Source of the DNA: PCC-6802 sp943367755
GTDB lineage: Bacteria; Cyanobacteriota; Cyanobacteriia; Pseudanabaenales; Pseudanabaenaceae
Assembly: GCA_943367755.1 (NCBI GenBank)
Contig: CALRKB020000001.1
Coordinates: 252,275-316,274 of the forward strand
Direction of reading: 5' to 3'
Length of the DNA stretch: 64,000 nt
Every line of letters begins with the position of its first letter. Positions within the stretch are counted from its first letter, which is position 1. Shown here one piece after another: positions 45,703 to 54,318 of the stretch. The notes under the pieces were generated by a model. That model was not told where the DNA came from. It did not search any database and saw only the letters and a list, made by a program, of their open reading frames with translations. The translations under genes and the position numbers were made by a program.

Positions 45703-46545
45703 CTAGGGCTGTCGGTAAATAGCATCGCTGACAGAACATACATCTTGGATAGCTCTAGCATCATGCACACGTAGAATATTTGCGCCACCAGCGATCGCCA
45801 CCGTACAAGCTGCCGCTGTGCCCCAGAGGCGATCGCTAGGATTAGGTCGATCGCATAGCTTGCCAATGAAACTCTTGCGGGATACACCAATTAGAATTGG
45901 GCAGTCGAGCGATTTGAACTCAGATAACCGACGCAATAGCTCTAAGTTGTGCGCTAGCGTTTTGCCAAAGCCGATGCCGGGATCGATCGCGACTAGATGT
46001 TTGGGTAATCCCGCCGCGATCGCCTGTGCGATCGCATCCGCTAAAAACTGCTTCACTTCTGAGATCAGATCCCCATAGTGGGGATCGATCTGCATGGTGC
46101 GCGGTTCACCTTGCATATGCATCAGTATGATGGGGGCTTGATATTGAGCCGCCAAAGCTAGCATATCAGGATCGAATTTACCAGCCGAAACATCATTAAT
46201 CATGTCCGCACCAGCTTGAAGCGCTGCCTCCGCCACAGGGGCTTTAGTCGTATCCACAGAAATGGGAATATGCCTATATTTGTGGCGAATTGCCTCAATT
46301 ACAGGCAGAATGCGCTTGAGTTCGTCTTCTATGCTCACGGATGCGGCTCCAGGCCGGGTGGATTCACCGCCAATATCCAGAATATCGACGTGGGGAATCA
46401 GCTGATCGGCCTGTGCCAAAGCACTTTGAGGAGAGTTGAACAGACCGCCATCACTAAAGCTATCCGGCGTCACATTAATCACTCCCATTAAGTAAGTGCG
46501 CCGCTCCCAGTCAAAGTAGCGATCGCGAATTTGCCACGCTTTCAT
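45703..46545 (-). CDS. folP: Dihydropteroate synthase
   Basis: Joins 6-hydroxymethyl-dihydropterin diphosphate and p-aminobenzoate in folate synthesis; the target of sulfonamides. The 280-residue TIM-barrel protein has MGVINVTPDSFSDGG near residue 20, DIGGESTRPGA near 57, and later VDTTKAPVAEAAL, INDVSAG and GVSRKSFIG. It starts 9 bases after the stop of bcp on the same strand. Confidence 0.96.
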   Translation of the reverse strand: MKAWQIRDRYFDWERRTYLMGVINVTPDSFSDGGLFNSPQSALAQADQLIPHVDILDIGGESTRPGAASVSIEDELKRILPVIEAIRHKYRHIPISVDTTKAPVAEAALQAGADMINDVSAGKFDPDMLALAAQYQAPIILMHMQGEPRTMQIDPHYGDLISEVKQFLADAIAQAIAAGLPKHLVAIDPGIGFGKTLAHNLELLRRLSEFKSLDCPILIGVSRKSFIGKLCDRPNPSDRLWGTAAACTVAIAGGANILRVHDARAIQDVCSVSDAIYRQP

Positions 46546-46554
46546 GTCAGAACG

Positions 46555-47034
46555 CTAACCTCCCTGCGCGATCAGGGCGTCGATATCAGCAATTACCTGG
46601 CCTGGGTGGGTTTCTGGTTTAACTTTGAGGTAAATTTTGGCAATCTTGCCTGTCGGGTCAATTAGAAAAGTATTGCGCGTGATACCCGTGTATTCCTTAC
46701 CCATAAACTTCTTGAGCCCATAGCTCTCATAGGCTGTGGCGACAGTACCATTGGGATCGCACAATAAGCGAAAGGGTAACTGAAATTTAGCGACAAATTT
46801 AGCATGGGACTTGGCATCATCGGTACTAACTCCCAGCACAACCGCATGACGCGACTGATAATCACCATAGATATCGCGAAAGGCGCATGCCTCCTTTGTG
46901 CAACCGGGTGTGTGATCCCGAGGATAGAAATAAAGCACAACCCAAGTACCCTCTAAGCCATGGAGACTGACATTATGACCTTCAGTATCAGATAGATCGA
47001 AATCAGGAGCGCGATCGCCAACTTTTAAGCTCAT
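46555..47034 (-). CDS. bcp: Thioredoxin-dependent peroxiredoxin (Bcp/PrxQ)
   Basis: Reduces hydrogen peroxide and organic hydroperoxides with thioredoxin. The 159-residue protein has YPRDHTPGCTKEACAFRD, with peroxidatic Cys near residue 42 and resolving Cys five residues later, the atypical two-Cys arrangement of PrxQ. Reducing power probably comes through the ferredoxin-thioredoxin system (ftrV and petF are in this window). It precedes folP by 9 bases. Confidence 0.95.
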   Translation of the reverse strand: MSLKVGDRAPDFDLSDTEGHNVSLHGLEGTWVVLYFYPRDHTPGCTKEACAFRDIYGDYQSRHAVVLGVSTDDAKSHAKFVAKFQLPFRLLCDPNGTVATAYESYGLKKFMGKEYTGITRNTFLIDPTGKIAKIYLKVKPETHPGQVIADIDALIAQGG

Positions 47035-47182
47035 AGGTTCCGCGAGGTACGTTTAAAAACTTCAGGATAAATCAAAATTCCTGATCTCATCGCCTTAGCT
47101 TCAGGATAGCTGCAATTGTTCAGGCAAGCCTGACTGCGTGTCTGCCTTATCCGAAGTATTATATCTAAGCGGGTTGGGGTTT

Positions 47183-48289
47183 CTATGCTAGAGCAGTCAG
47201 CAAAGCTTCGCCCATTGCCTTACAACCTAACTGTTCGCAGCCAGGTGCCATAATATCCCCTGTGCGTTTACCTGCATCCAATACTCGCATCACCGCTGCC
47301 TCAATATAGTCGGCGGCAGCCCCCTCATTTAAGCCATAACGTAGCATCATCGCCGCACTTAATACCTGGGCGAGGGGATTAGCCAGATCTTGACCGGCAA
47401 TATCTGGCGCAGAACCGTGCACTGGCTCAAATACGCCTGGCTTACCTGGCTCACCCAAGCTCGCGGAAGGTAGCATACCAATACTGCCCGTTAACATGGC
47501 CGCAGCATCAGAGAGAATATCGCCAAATAAGTTACCTGTAACAATTGTGTCAAACTGTTTGGGCCATCGTAAAAGCTGCATGGCAGCATTATCTACATAC
47601 ATATGCGATAGCTTGACGTCTGGATATGTGTGAGACATCTCGATCATGCGATCGCGCCAGAGTTGCGATACTTCCAGCACATTGGCTTTATCGACAGAAC
47701 ATAGAATGCCTTTGCGTTTGCGCGCTGACTCAAAGGCGACTTGGCCGATGCGATCTACTTCTGGTTCGCTATAAACCATCGTATTGAGGCCACGCCGCAC
47801 CCCATGCTCATCCGTAAAAATGCCCTTGGGCTTACCAAAATAGATACCACCCGTCAGTTCGCGTACTACGAGGATATCTACACCCTCAACGATCTCGCGC
47901 TTGAGGGATGATGAATCGATTAGTTGGGGTAATACCTTGGCGGGGCGCAGGTTAGCAAATAGTCCCAAACCACCACGTAAACCTAACAGTGCCTGTTCGG
48001 GGCGCAGTTCGCTAGGCAGGCTATCCCATTTATCTCCACCTACAGCTGCAAGCAAAACCGCATCGCTAGACTGGCATAAAGCTAGCGTTTCCGCTGGCAG
48101 AGGATGTCCCGTTGCATCAATGGCGCAGCCTCCAGCTAAAGCAGTTTCAAATGAGAATGTCAGTTGAAATTTAGGCGCGATCGCATGCAGTATTGCCACC
48201 GCTACCTGCATAATTTCTGGGCCGATACCATCTCCAGGCAGTAGGGCAATCTTATAGTTCTTAGACATATCAGGTAAAGGTAGAGTCAC
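47183..48289 (-). CDS. leuB: 3-isopropylmalate dehydrogenase
   Basis: Oxidatively decarboxylates 3-isopropylmalate in leucine synthesis, using NAD+ and a divalent metal. The 368-residue length is normal. Motifs: LLPGDGIGPEIM near residue 16, VRELTGGIYFG near 145, the substrate/metal segment NLFGDILSDAAAMLTGSIG near 255, and the NAD-binding HGSAPDIAGQ. It diverges from rsmG; starts are close. Confidence 0.96.
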   Translation of the reverse strand: MTLPLPDMSKNYKIALLPGDGIGPEIMQVAVAILHAIAPKFQLTFSFETALAGGCAIDATGHPLPAETLALCQSSDAVLLAAVGGDKWDSLPSELRPEQALLGLRGGLGLFANLRPAKVLPQLIDSSSLKREIVEGVDILVVRELTGGIYFGKPKGIFTDEHGVRRGLNTMVYSEPEVDRIGQVAFESARKRKGILCSVDKANVLEVSQLWRDRMIEMSHTYPDVKLSHMYVDNAAMQLLRWPKQFDTIVTGNLFGDILSDAAAMLTGSIGMLPSASLGEPGKPGVFEPVHGSAPDIAGQDLANPLAQVLSAAMMLRYGLNEGAAADYIEAAVMRVLDAGKRTGDIMAPGCEQLGCKAMGEALLTALA

Positions 48290-48384
48290 GAATTAGCATA
48301 TTACAGGAATTGCTAGCCGTGAAATCAAGGGATTTTAGGCTATCGTGGCAAAAGCAACTTCCTTCTAAAAAGAGCACGATCGTA

Positions 48385-49047
48385 ATGTTCGAGAATTTTT
48401 CTTCGCTTTGGCAGCAAACCCTAAACTGGCAACCAACGCCTGCACAAGCACAGCTATTTGAAAGGCTCTACAACTTAGTTTTAGAAGGTAACAAAAACCA
48501 GAACCTAACCCGCATTACCAATCCACCTGACTTTTGGGAAAAGCATTTATGGGACTCATTGCGCGGTGTGCAGCTTGCGTGGGAATTAAGCGATCTGCAA
48601 GTAATTGATATAGGGACTGGTGCTGGGTTTCCAGGTTTGCCCGTGGCGATCGCTCAGCCTAATTGGCAACTTAGCTTATTGGATAGCACCACCAAAAAAA
48701 CAAATTTCCTTAGGAATACAGTGGAAGCATTAGATCTGGCTCAGGTTATTGTTGTTACTGGTCGAGCCGAGGAGCTAAACCAAACAGATAGTCATTATCA
48801 AAAGTACGATCTAGCACTGCTAAGAGCTGTGGGGAGTGTTGCTCTATGCACTAAATACGTGATGCCATTTCTCAAAGTGGGCGGTCAAGCAATTCTTTAC
48901 CGAGGTCAATGGACAGAACCCGAACAGCTAGAACTGGATAAAATCTGTAATGAGCTAGATGCAGAAGTTACACACTTGGAAAGCTTTAGTACACCCTTAA
49001 CTCACAGTCAGCGCCATTGTCTGCACCTGACCAAAATCACAAAATAA
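48385..49047 (+). CDS. rsmG: 16S rRNA (guanine527-N7)-methyltransferase
   Basis: SAM-dependent methylation of G527 in 16S rRNA (the GidB family). From the ATG at 48385 the product has 220 residues; the frame stays open up to a TTG at 48310, but the extra 25 residues look unlike the family. Conserved segments: NLTRITNPPDFWEKHLWDSL, the SAM site IDIGTGAGFPGLPVAIA and LLDSTTKKTNFL. It converges with the DUF6761-like gene. Confidence 0.94.
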   Translation: MFENFSSLWQQTLNWQPTPAQAQLFERLYNLVLEGNKNQNLTRITNPPDFWEKHLWDSLRGVQLAWELSDLQVIDIGTGAGFPGLPVAIAQPNWQLSLLDSTTKKTNFLRNTVEALDLAQVIVVTGRAEELNQTDSHYQKYDLALLRAVGSVALCTKYVMPFLKVGGQAILYRGQWTEPEQLELDKICNELDAEVTHLESFSTPLTHSQRHCLHLTKITK

Positions 49048-49103
49048 ATTGGGTTGCTTCGCGGGTGCAACTTAGAAATTTTCTTGGTAAAGCTAACACT
49101 CTC

Positions 49104-49358
49104 CTACATCTCCAGCTCTCTTTGCAGAGCACTGCGATTAGGTGTATCAAAGTTAGAAGGATCGTAGAGAAACCTGGTAGTTTCTTGCTCTAAACGATGA
49201 ATTAAATGCGCTTCTATAGCATTAGTAGTACGGAGAGCTGCGAGATAACCATCCAGAAATAGACGCAGTTCGTCAACGCGATAGCCGCGCTCCCACATAT
49301 CTACCAGAGAATCAGTGAGCTTTTGATAGCTACGAATAGTATGTGTGTCTTGAAGCAT
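49104..49358 (-). CDS. Small conserved cyanobacterial protein (DUF6761-like)
   Basis: Helical 84-residue protein (MLQDTHTIRSYQKLTDSLVDMWERGYRVDEL pattern, split here as residues 1-20 and after), with DGYLAALRTTNAIEAHLIHRLEQE in the middle. I recall it as a cyanobacteria-specific family, DUF6761. No motif suggests a function. The region before its start (49359-49602) is unusually structured and may be a leader or a separate RNA. Confidence 0.75.
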   Translation of the reverse strand: MLQDTHTIRSYQKLTDSLVDMWERGYRVDELRLFLDGYLAALRTTNAIEAHLIHRLEQETTRFLYDPSNFDTPNRSALQRELEM

Positions 49359-49380
49359 AGGTCACTTGTGTGTAACTAAT

Positions 49381-49409
49381 GCTTAAGGAAAACCTTAAGC
49401 CCTATTTTT
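49381..49409 (+). terminator. Hairpin terminator, rightward
   Basis: GCTTAAGG (49381-49388), loop AAAA, CCTTAAGC (49393-49400), then CCTATTTTT. The T-run is on the + strand only. The nearest upstream + gene is rsmG, whose stop is 334 bases away across the antisense DUF6761-like gene. Confidence 0.65.
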
Positions 49410-49560
49410 AGATCGCATTCTCAATTGAGAATGAAACTCTTGGGCTGACCCTATACCAAAATGAAGGTTCATCTTAGCAACCGCTTCGGTTCTATGGGCA
49501 TATCTGAGCCTTGCAGCTCACTCCTCAAGTTTGAAGTTCCGCGTCTCACGGCATGACCGT
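49410..49560 (-). ncRNA. Candidate structured RNA or long 5' leader
   Basis: On the minus strand an extended -10 box (TGCTAAAAT) is followed by several short hairpins: ACGG/CCGT, TGAGC/GCTCA, AACCG/CGGTT, and finally a perfect 18-base palindrome at 49416-49433. The segment is not coding. It could be the leader of the DUF6761-like gene or a free small RNA. I could not match it to 6S, SRP, tmRNA or RNase P RNA. Confidence 0.3.
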
Positions 49561-49602
49561 ATTTTAGCACTGTAAGCAGAACTCTCACTACTACCTGAAA
49601 GG

Positions 49603-50103
49603 TTAGGTTTCGGGAACTTTTAGAGAGTGTAAAACTGACCAGCGCCGATCTACTACAACCGGTTGCTCTATTGCTGCGGTCAGTTCAGTGAATTCTGGGG
49701 CATCGGGTGCAATTTTTCGGAAGGGAATTGCCAGGCACATTTGCTGATAAAGCCATTCCTCAGGATTGAAATAACCATTAGGTGGTAAGGATTCTACGAG
49801 ATCCTCGACATCTACTTCTTGCTCTTTGGGTTGCTTATCAGCAGATACTGGAGCCTCTAACCAAATTAGTTCTGAGGTATTAACGCACAAGCGATGGTTA
49901 AACTGCTGGAGAGTGCGATCGCAGGTCAAAGTAATTATGGCCCATGCGTCCACCTTTACAGCTAAAGCCGAACCAAGGTGTTTAACTTCCATTACACCCT
50001 GTACTGGTGTGAGCGTATCTAGACCTTCAATAAATTCTTTGAACTGAATAGTCTCAGTTGCATTTACAGCCTTTGCTAGTTGAGGAATAAAGATATTTTC
50101 CAT
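49603..50103 (-). CDS. YceD family protein (DUF177)
   Basis: Protein of 166 residues of the DUF177/YceD family, linked in other bacteria and chloroplasts to 23S rRNA accumulation. It has the typical central VDAWAIITLTCDRTLQQFNH (conserved Cys) and the C-terminal acidic DVEDLVESLPPNGYFNPEEWLYEQM-like stretch. It ends the rpmH-rnpA-yidC-jag transcript direction; 19 bases separate it from jag. Confidence 0.9.
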   Translation of the reverse strand: MENIFIPQLAKAVNATETIQFKEFIEGLDTLTPVQGVMEVKHLGSALAVKVDAWAIITLTCDRTLQQFNHRLCVNTSELIWLEAPVSADKQPKEQEVDVEDLVESLPPNGYFNPEEWLYQQMCLAIPFRKIAPDAPEFTELTAAIEQPVVVDRRWSVLHSLKVPET

Positions 50104-50122
50104 AGAGGTTTGTCCATTACAA

Positions 50123-50623
50123 CTAGCTTTGCCGTGGGCGCACGATCAACTGACGATGAGGTTCCTGTCCCTGACTAAATGTCTCTAGATCTGCATGCTC
50201 TTTTAATAGCATATGAACGATGCGACGCTCTGATGCGGATAGGTGCTCGATTTTACACTCTTGCTGGGTATCACGTACCTGGCTGGCGGAGGACTCTGCC
50301 AGACTTTTTAACTGTTCCTGCTTCTGAGTACGATAACCATCTAGTTCAACCGTATAAAAGTAGCGATCGCCCTCAGACTCATGACCCTGGTTGAGATAGA
50401 GATTAGCAAGATATTGGATGGCATCAAGATTAGTAGCATCTCGACCAATTAAAGCCTCGATCTGTTGAGGATTAAGGTCAGATCGATCAATTTCTAGCCA
50501 AACATTCATATCAGTCGACTCAGGATCGACGATTGGGGGTTGTGCTAACTTGACTGGGCTGGAATACCCCATCAAGTTAAGCAACTGTTTCAACCAATCA
50601 ATGCCCTTATCAGCCTGCTGCAT
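50123..50623 (-). CDS. jag: Jag/KhpB-type RNA-binding protein (KH and R3H)
   Basis: Protein of 166 residues. An N-terminal KH-like region (about 35-90, LIGRDATNLDAIQYLANL, GRDGxTL-type loop) is followed by the R3H domain (about 95-160) with ASERRIVHMLLKEH (R-x3-H-type) and a basic end. It binds RNA and is normally encoded directly after yidC, as here (17 bases downstream). A role in cell envelope or division control is known in Gram-positive bacteria; the cyanobacterial role is not established. Confidence 0.92.
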   Translation of the reverse strand: MQQADKGIDWLKQLLNLMGYSSPVKLAQPPIVDPESTDMNVWLEIDRSDLNPQQIEALIGRDATNLDAIQYLANLYLNQGHESEGDRYFYTVELDGYRTQKQEQLKSLAESSASQVRDTQQECKIEHLSASERRIVHMLLKEHADLETFSQGQEPHRQLIVRPRQS

Positions 50624-50640
50624 GACTACTTTTTCAGCTC

Positions 50641-51927
50641 CTAAGGTTTTTTCTTCTTAGATGAACCAGGTTTAGATGAACCAGGCTCAAATGGCAGAGA
50701 GGTTTTTTCAGCTTGATTGTCTTTAGATTTAACCGGCAACTTAGCTGATTTAGTTTCACTAGGTTTGATCGTTTTTTGGGGCTCAGGACTCGCCTTGGCT
50801 GCCTTAGGATCGGCTTTTGGTGTGGCTTTTGCTGCCGCACTTGCTTGTTCTTCCACTAGCTTTTGTAGATTCTCTGGCAGGGGTTCTCTGGAAACAATAA
50901 AAGCCTGCATGGTCTGAAAAACGTTAGCAACTAGCATGTAAAGCAATACACCCGCTGGTAGGGGAAAGAACAAGAACATGCCAGAAAAGATGATCGGTGT
51001 CACCTTATTCATGGTTTCCTGCTGCTGGTTTTCAGACTTGCCGCTCGATCCCCCCGAGAGCGCCTGGTTGATATATAAGCTAATCCCAAAGCCCAATATC
51101 ATAATCAAGATATCCCAGCTAATGCTGCCATCAGCGTTGGTAACGCCAACCTTACCTAATGCTTGGATGAACAAGAATCCTTTATCAGCAGCTAGACCTG
51201 GAATAGTTGCTTGTACGGTTACGTCTCCAGGGTGCAGGGCTTTAATCGTACCGTCAGGCAAAAGCTCTACATTTTCCATACCCTTCGTGATCTGCCATCT
51301 AGGCGAGAGGTCAACGTCTGGGTACTTAGCATTCAAACTGTCAAATAGTTCACCTTGGGCTGTTTGCAGGGAAATCTTTGTCTGTTCACCTACGGCTAAG
51401 TTAGTTCCACTGGCAATCGCTGCTTGGACTGGATAATGTACCTCATCTGCAAAATAGACATTCTGAGATGGCGAAACAAAGGCTTGCGGCTGAACCTCTA
51501 CCTGCTGCTCTTTGGGGAAAACTTGTAAATTGACGTTGTAATTAATATCGGCGAATGGCGATCCACGCAAAGTAGCAAACAAAGCAAATAAGATCGGCAT
51601 TTGCAACAATGCTGGTAAGCAACCAGCTAAGGGGTTGCCAAACTCTTTGAAATTGGCAGCGTTGACCTTCCCCATTTCTTCTTGTTGTTTGGCAGGATCG
51701 CTTTTGTAGCGCTCTTGTACTTCTTTAATGCGCTGCTGCATGATTGGGTTGGCAATCTTCATGCGCTTCATACTGCGAATCTGGTTGGCACTGACTGGAA
51801 ACAGCACGAACCTGATGACGAGCGTGAGCGCCACAATTGCCAATCCATAGCTAGGAAAGATCCCATAGAAAAAATCTAGGATCGGCAACATGACATTATT
51901 TGAGAGGAAACCTACACCGAAATCCAT
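50641..51927 (-). CDS. yidC: Membrane protein insertase YidC/Alb3
   Basis: Inserts proteins into plasma and thylakoid membranes, alone or with SecYEG. The 428-residue protein has an early hydrophobic segment, the core helices with the conserved Arg in AVSANQIRSMKRMK near residue 50 and GCLPALLQMPILFALFATLRGS near 99, then a non-conserved periplasmic/lumenal insert (about 125-265), further helices to about 340 and a Lys-rich soluble C-tail (about 365-428) that can bind ribosomes. It lies in the conserved block rpmH-rnpA-PH-yidC-jag. Confidence 0.95.
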   Translation of the reverse strand: MDFGVGFLSNNVMLPILDFFYGIFPSYGLAIVALTLVIRFVLFPVSANQIRSMKRMKIANPIMQQRIKEVQERYKSDPAKQQEEMGKVNAANFKEFGNPLAGCLPALLQMPILFALFATLRGSPFADINYNVNLQVFPKEQQVEVQPQAFVSPSQNVYFADEVHYPVQAAIASGTNLAVGEQTKISLQTAQGELFDSLNAKYPDVDLSPRWQITKGMENVELLPDGTIKALHPGDVTVQATIPGLAADKGFLFIQALGKVGVTNADGSISWDILIMILGFGISLYINQALSGGSSGKSENQQQETMNKVTPIIFSGMFLFFPLPAGVLLYMLVANVFQTMQAFIVSREPLPENLQKLVEEQASAAAKATPKADPKAAKASPEPQKTIKPSETKSAKLPVKSKDNQAEKTSLPFEPGSSKPGSSKKKKP

Positions 51928-52040
51928 CTTGGCTGAAGATAATAGTTTTTATTGACTTTGGAGCTATTGTATTTGCTGTAAGTAAACCGATACACCTAGA
52001 GATTGTCAACACCTACAGATTTTTTAGATACAAATGAAAG

Positions 52041-52451
52041 CTAAGCTGTTGCTTTGCTCGAACCACCTAAAGCGCCGCTAGCTTCTTTCGCTTTGAGGCT
52101 GAGTTTTGACTCAATGTAGTCGTAAACCGTGCGAAAACTGGGTACAGACCTTAGTTCGAGGCGAGAACCATCTTTTAAAGTCAGAACCATATCGCCCCAG
52201 CTCCCCAGTCCACGCGGTACGGTTACCACTTTGACAATTTCAGAGTAAGCAATGTCGGTACGGCTGCGTCCTAACCAACCACCAGTCACGGTAATGCGGC
52301 GATTTGTAATACGGTAGCGCACCCAGAGAGCGCGCACAATTGAGCCAATCGTAATTGGAATAGTAATCACAAATACGCTCAGAAGCAATCCAATAATTAA
52401 ATCGCCTATGTGCGGTTTACCTTCGAAATAAACTTCTTCATTAACTGCCAT
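52041..52451 (-). CDS. PH-domain membrane protein (DUF304-like)
   Basis: Protein of 136 residues with one long hydrophobic helix (about residues 14-38, LIIGLLLSVFVITIPITIG) and a bacterial PH-like beta domain (about 40-120), with RYRITNRRITVTGGWLGRSRTDIAYSEI. It overlaps the end of rnpA by 11 bases, showing tight coupling. This gene order between rnpA and yidC is common in cyanobacteria. Function unknown. Confidence 0.87.
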   Translation of the reverse strand: MAVNEEVYFEGKPHIGDLIIGLLLSVFVITIPITIGSIVRALWVRYRITNRRITVTGGWLGRSRTDIAYSEIVKVVTVPRGLGSWGDMVLTLKDGSRLELRSVPSFRTVYDYIESKLSLKAKEASGALGGSSKATA

Positions 52452-52794
52452 GCAATACCTGCGCCTTGATCGATAATTTGGTTAGATCGTCCTGAAGTTC
52501 TCCATAGCTGGGACTTCCTTCTAAGGTCGAAACCGTTACAACTATTTGCAAACCTTGTTTCAATTGTGACAGAAGTTGACGAAAAATGGCACGCAGTTGG
52601 CGCTTGATTCGATTACGTATTACCGCACTTTTACTGATTTTTTTACTAATTACTATCCCAATTTGGCTAGCACACTCTAAGTTGCCAGTGTCATAGATGC
52701 GGAGGCGGAGGTACTGTCCCCGATAGCGATCACCACGAGCATAGACATTAGCAAAGTCCTGTCGCCGCCTTAAGCGATTTTGGGCAGGCAACAC
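52441..52794 (-). CDS. rnpA: Ribonuclease P protein component
   Basis: Small basic protein that helps RnpB RNA remove 5' leaders from tRNA precursors. The 117-residue protein begins MLPAQNRLRRRQDFANVY and has the RNR motif in SAVIRNRIKRQLRAIFR near residue 60. It follows rpmH by about 48 bases, the near-universal bacterial pairing. Confidence 0.95.
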   Translation of the reverse strand: MLPAQNRLRRRQDFANVYARGDRYRGQYLRLRIYDTGNLECASQIGIVISKKISKSAVIRNRIKRQLRAIFRQLLSQLKQGLQIVVTVSTLEGSPSYGELQDDLTKLSIKAQVLHGS

Positions 52795-52842
52795 AATAGG
52801 CTCACACGTACAAGTTTAGGCAAGTTAAACACTAATTGGATC

Positions 52843-52983
52843 CTAACAAGTAGTGAGGCGGAGACGACCTTTACGACGACGAGCTTTAATTACGCGCCGG
52901 CCAGTCGCAGTTTGCATGCGGGCGCGAAAACCAGAAGTACGTTTCTTTTTGCGAACAGTGCCGCCCAGGGTACGCTTAGTCAT
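52843..52983 (-). CDS. rpmH: Ribosomal protein bL34
   Basis: 46-residue, very basic ribosomal protein read by hand from the reverse strand. It starts MTKRTLGGTVRKKKRTSGF and contains the conserved RARMQTATGRRVIKARRRKG segment (residues 20-39). Start ATG at 52983, stop TAG at 52843. Its position upstream of rnpA on the same strand confirms the call. A short SD is likely upstream. Confidence 0.95.
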   Translation of the reverse strand: MTKRTLGGTVRKKKRTSGFRARMQTATGRRVIKARRRKGRLRLTTC

Positions 52984-53111
52984 TGCAGTTTCGTGAAAAT
53001 ATCAGAATATTGCCAAGGTTTTTGATTCTACCACCTTTGCACCAGTTTTGAAATGAGCAATTGCCGCTCTATGGTTTTGCTATTCAAAAAAAGTGAGTTT
53101 TCATGCTATAA

Positions 53112-53133
53112 GGGCAGACACTCAGGTCTGCCC
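53112..53133. repeat. Small hairpin repeat (GGGCAGAC...GTCTGCCC)
   Basis: Perfect 8-bp stem with a 6-base loop (ACTCAG), followed by CCTCC, in the 190-base gap between rpmH and the Tic22-like gene. Close relative of the hairpin at 41406. Confidence 0.7.
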
Positions 53134-53176
53134 CTCCCGTATCGCAAGTACTATAGCCAAAAATACTTCGAAGTAC

Positions 53177-54037
53177 CTACCGCTTTGGAGTAGTGGGCTT
53201 AGCCGCAGGTTTGGAAGCTGGCTTGATCGCTGGCTTGGTGGTCGATGGATTCTGTGCTCTTGGTTTCAATTGTTGCTGCGATGAAGAATCTTTAGGCTGG
53301 CTATTGAGGATGTACTGAAAAGCAGCTTTAGAAGGTATAAAGGTAAATCTCTCGGCATCGGGATTGGCCTTATTGTCTTTTGTCACCATCGAATCAATTA
53401 CCTGCAACAGAGATGTTACTTGGATTTTAGTATTTGTCGCCATATTGGGTTGCTGTTGTTTGGCGCGATCGATCATGGCTTGGAGATCGGCTTGATCCAT
53501 GAAAAATGGGACGAGCTGTTTGCCATTTTGTTCTATGGTTAGCAAACCTTGCTCCTTATCCTTGCCACCTGTGGCAAAGAAAACCGGTAAGTTGGGTAGC
53601 TTGTCAACGGGTTTGCCTTGGGCTGACAGGATGCTGCGCGCAGAGTCGATACTAGCTTTAGATGGCACGATCTGAAAAGCAATTTTCTTGTCATCATTCT
53701 TTTTGATCACCTGAATTGCCTCATTCATAGAACGCACGATTACCTGTGCTTTCCCCCCAAGATCTGGGTTAGCTGATTTGATTTGGCCTAGCATTGACTT
53801 GGCATCATCAGGGTTGAGGAAGAATAACAAAATTTGTTGTTGGTTGCCACCGGTTTTCTGAGAACCCAGTAGTGGGTTGCCTTTATCATCGGTAATTGTA
53901 AAAACGGGGATGGTATTTAAGCGCTCTAAGGCTTGGGCTTCGGTCAGAGCTTCAGCCCGAATGCTTGCAACAGGGGCAACAACGATCGCCCCGACAACAC
54001 CTATAACTGTAGCCAACTTTAGCAAAGATTTAATCAC
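53177..54037 (-). CDS. Tic22-like family protein
   Basis: Periplasmic/lumenal protein of 286 residues. The open frame reaches 54115, but a GTG at 54037 preceded by AGGAG gives a proper signal peptide (basic SVIKSLLKL start, hydrophobic VIGVVGAIVVAPVASIRAEA), so I start there. Two related halves (about 40-120 and 130-215) have the IPVFxITDDKGNPLL and LPVFFATGGKDKE patterns. A Pro/Ala/Lys-rich tail follows. Cyanobacterial Tic22 acts in outer-membrane biogenesis as an Omp85 partner; that role is from the family. Confidence 0.88.
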   Translation of the reverse strand: MIKSLLKLATVIGVVGAIVVAPVASIRAEALTEAQALERLNTIPVFTITDDKGNPLLGSQKTGGNQQQILLFFLNPDDAKSMLGQIKSANPDLGGKAQVIVRSMNEAIQVIKKNDDKKIAFQIVPSKASIDSARSILSAQGKPVDKLPNLPVFFATGGKDKEQGLLTIEQNGKQLVPFFMDQADLQAMIDRAKQQQPNMATNTKIQVTSLLQVIDSMVTKDNKANPDAERFTFIPSKAAFQYILNSQPKDSSSQQQLKPRAQNPSTTKPAIKPASKPAAKPTTPKR

Positions 54038-54318
54038 GGACTTATTTCTCCTGGGTTTCGAGGTTTGGTGCAAGATATCAAGTATGCCTAATGCTGATGT
54101 GAAATACGCTTTCATGGAGCTGGTTCGGCAGCTAGACTTGTGTGTACTTGTGTCACTTGTGCCTAAATGTGTTAGTTAAGTTCAAAGCAATATACCTTAA
54201 ATACGAATTTTTGCTCCAGCTAGTTTTAGATTGCCCCCTATACAGAATCCCCCACTTTCAGACTCTTGGATAATGGTGATAGTTCCACCGAAAATATAGC
54301 TTATGTTGAAGGAAATCT

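Noticed and set aside
49410..49560. 6S, SRP, tmRNA or RNase P RNA in the structured region
   Set aside because: None of the diagnostic motifs of these RNAs is present; kept only as an unnamed candidate.
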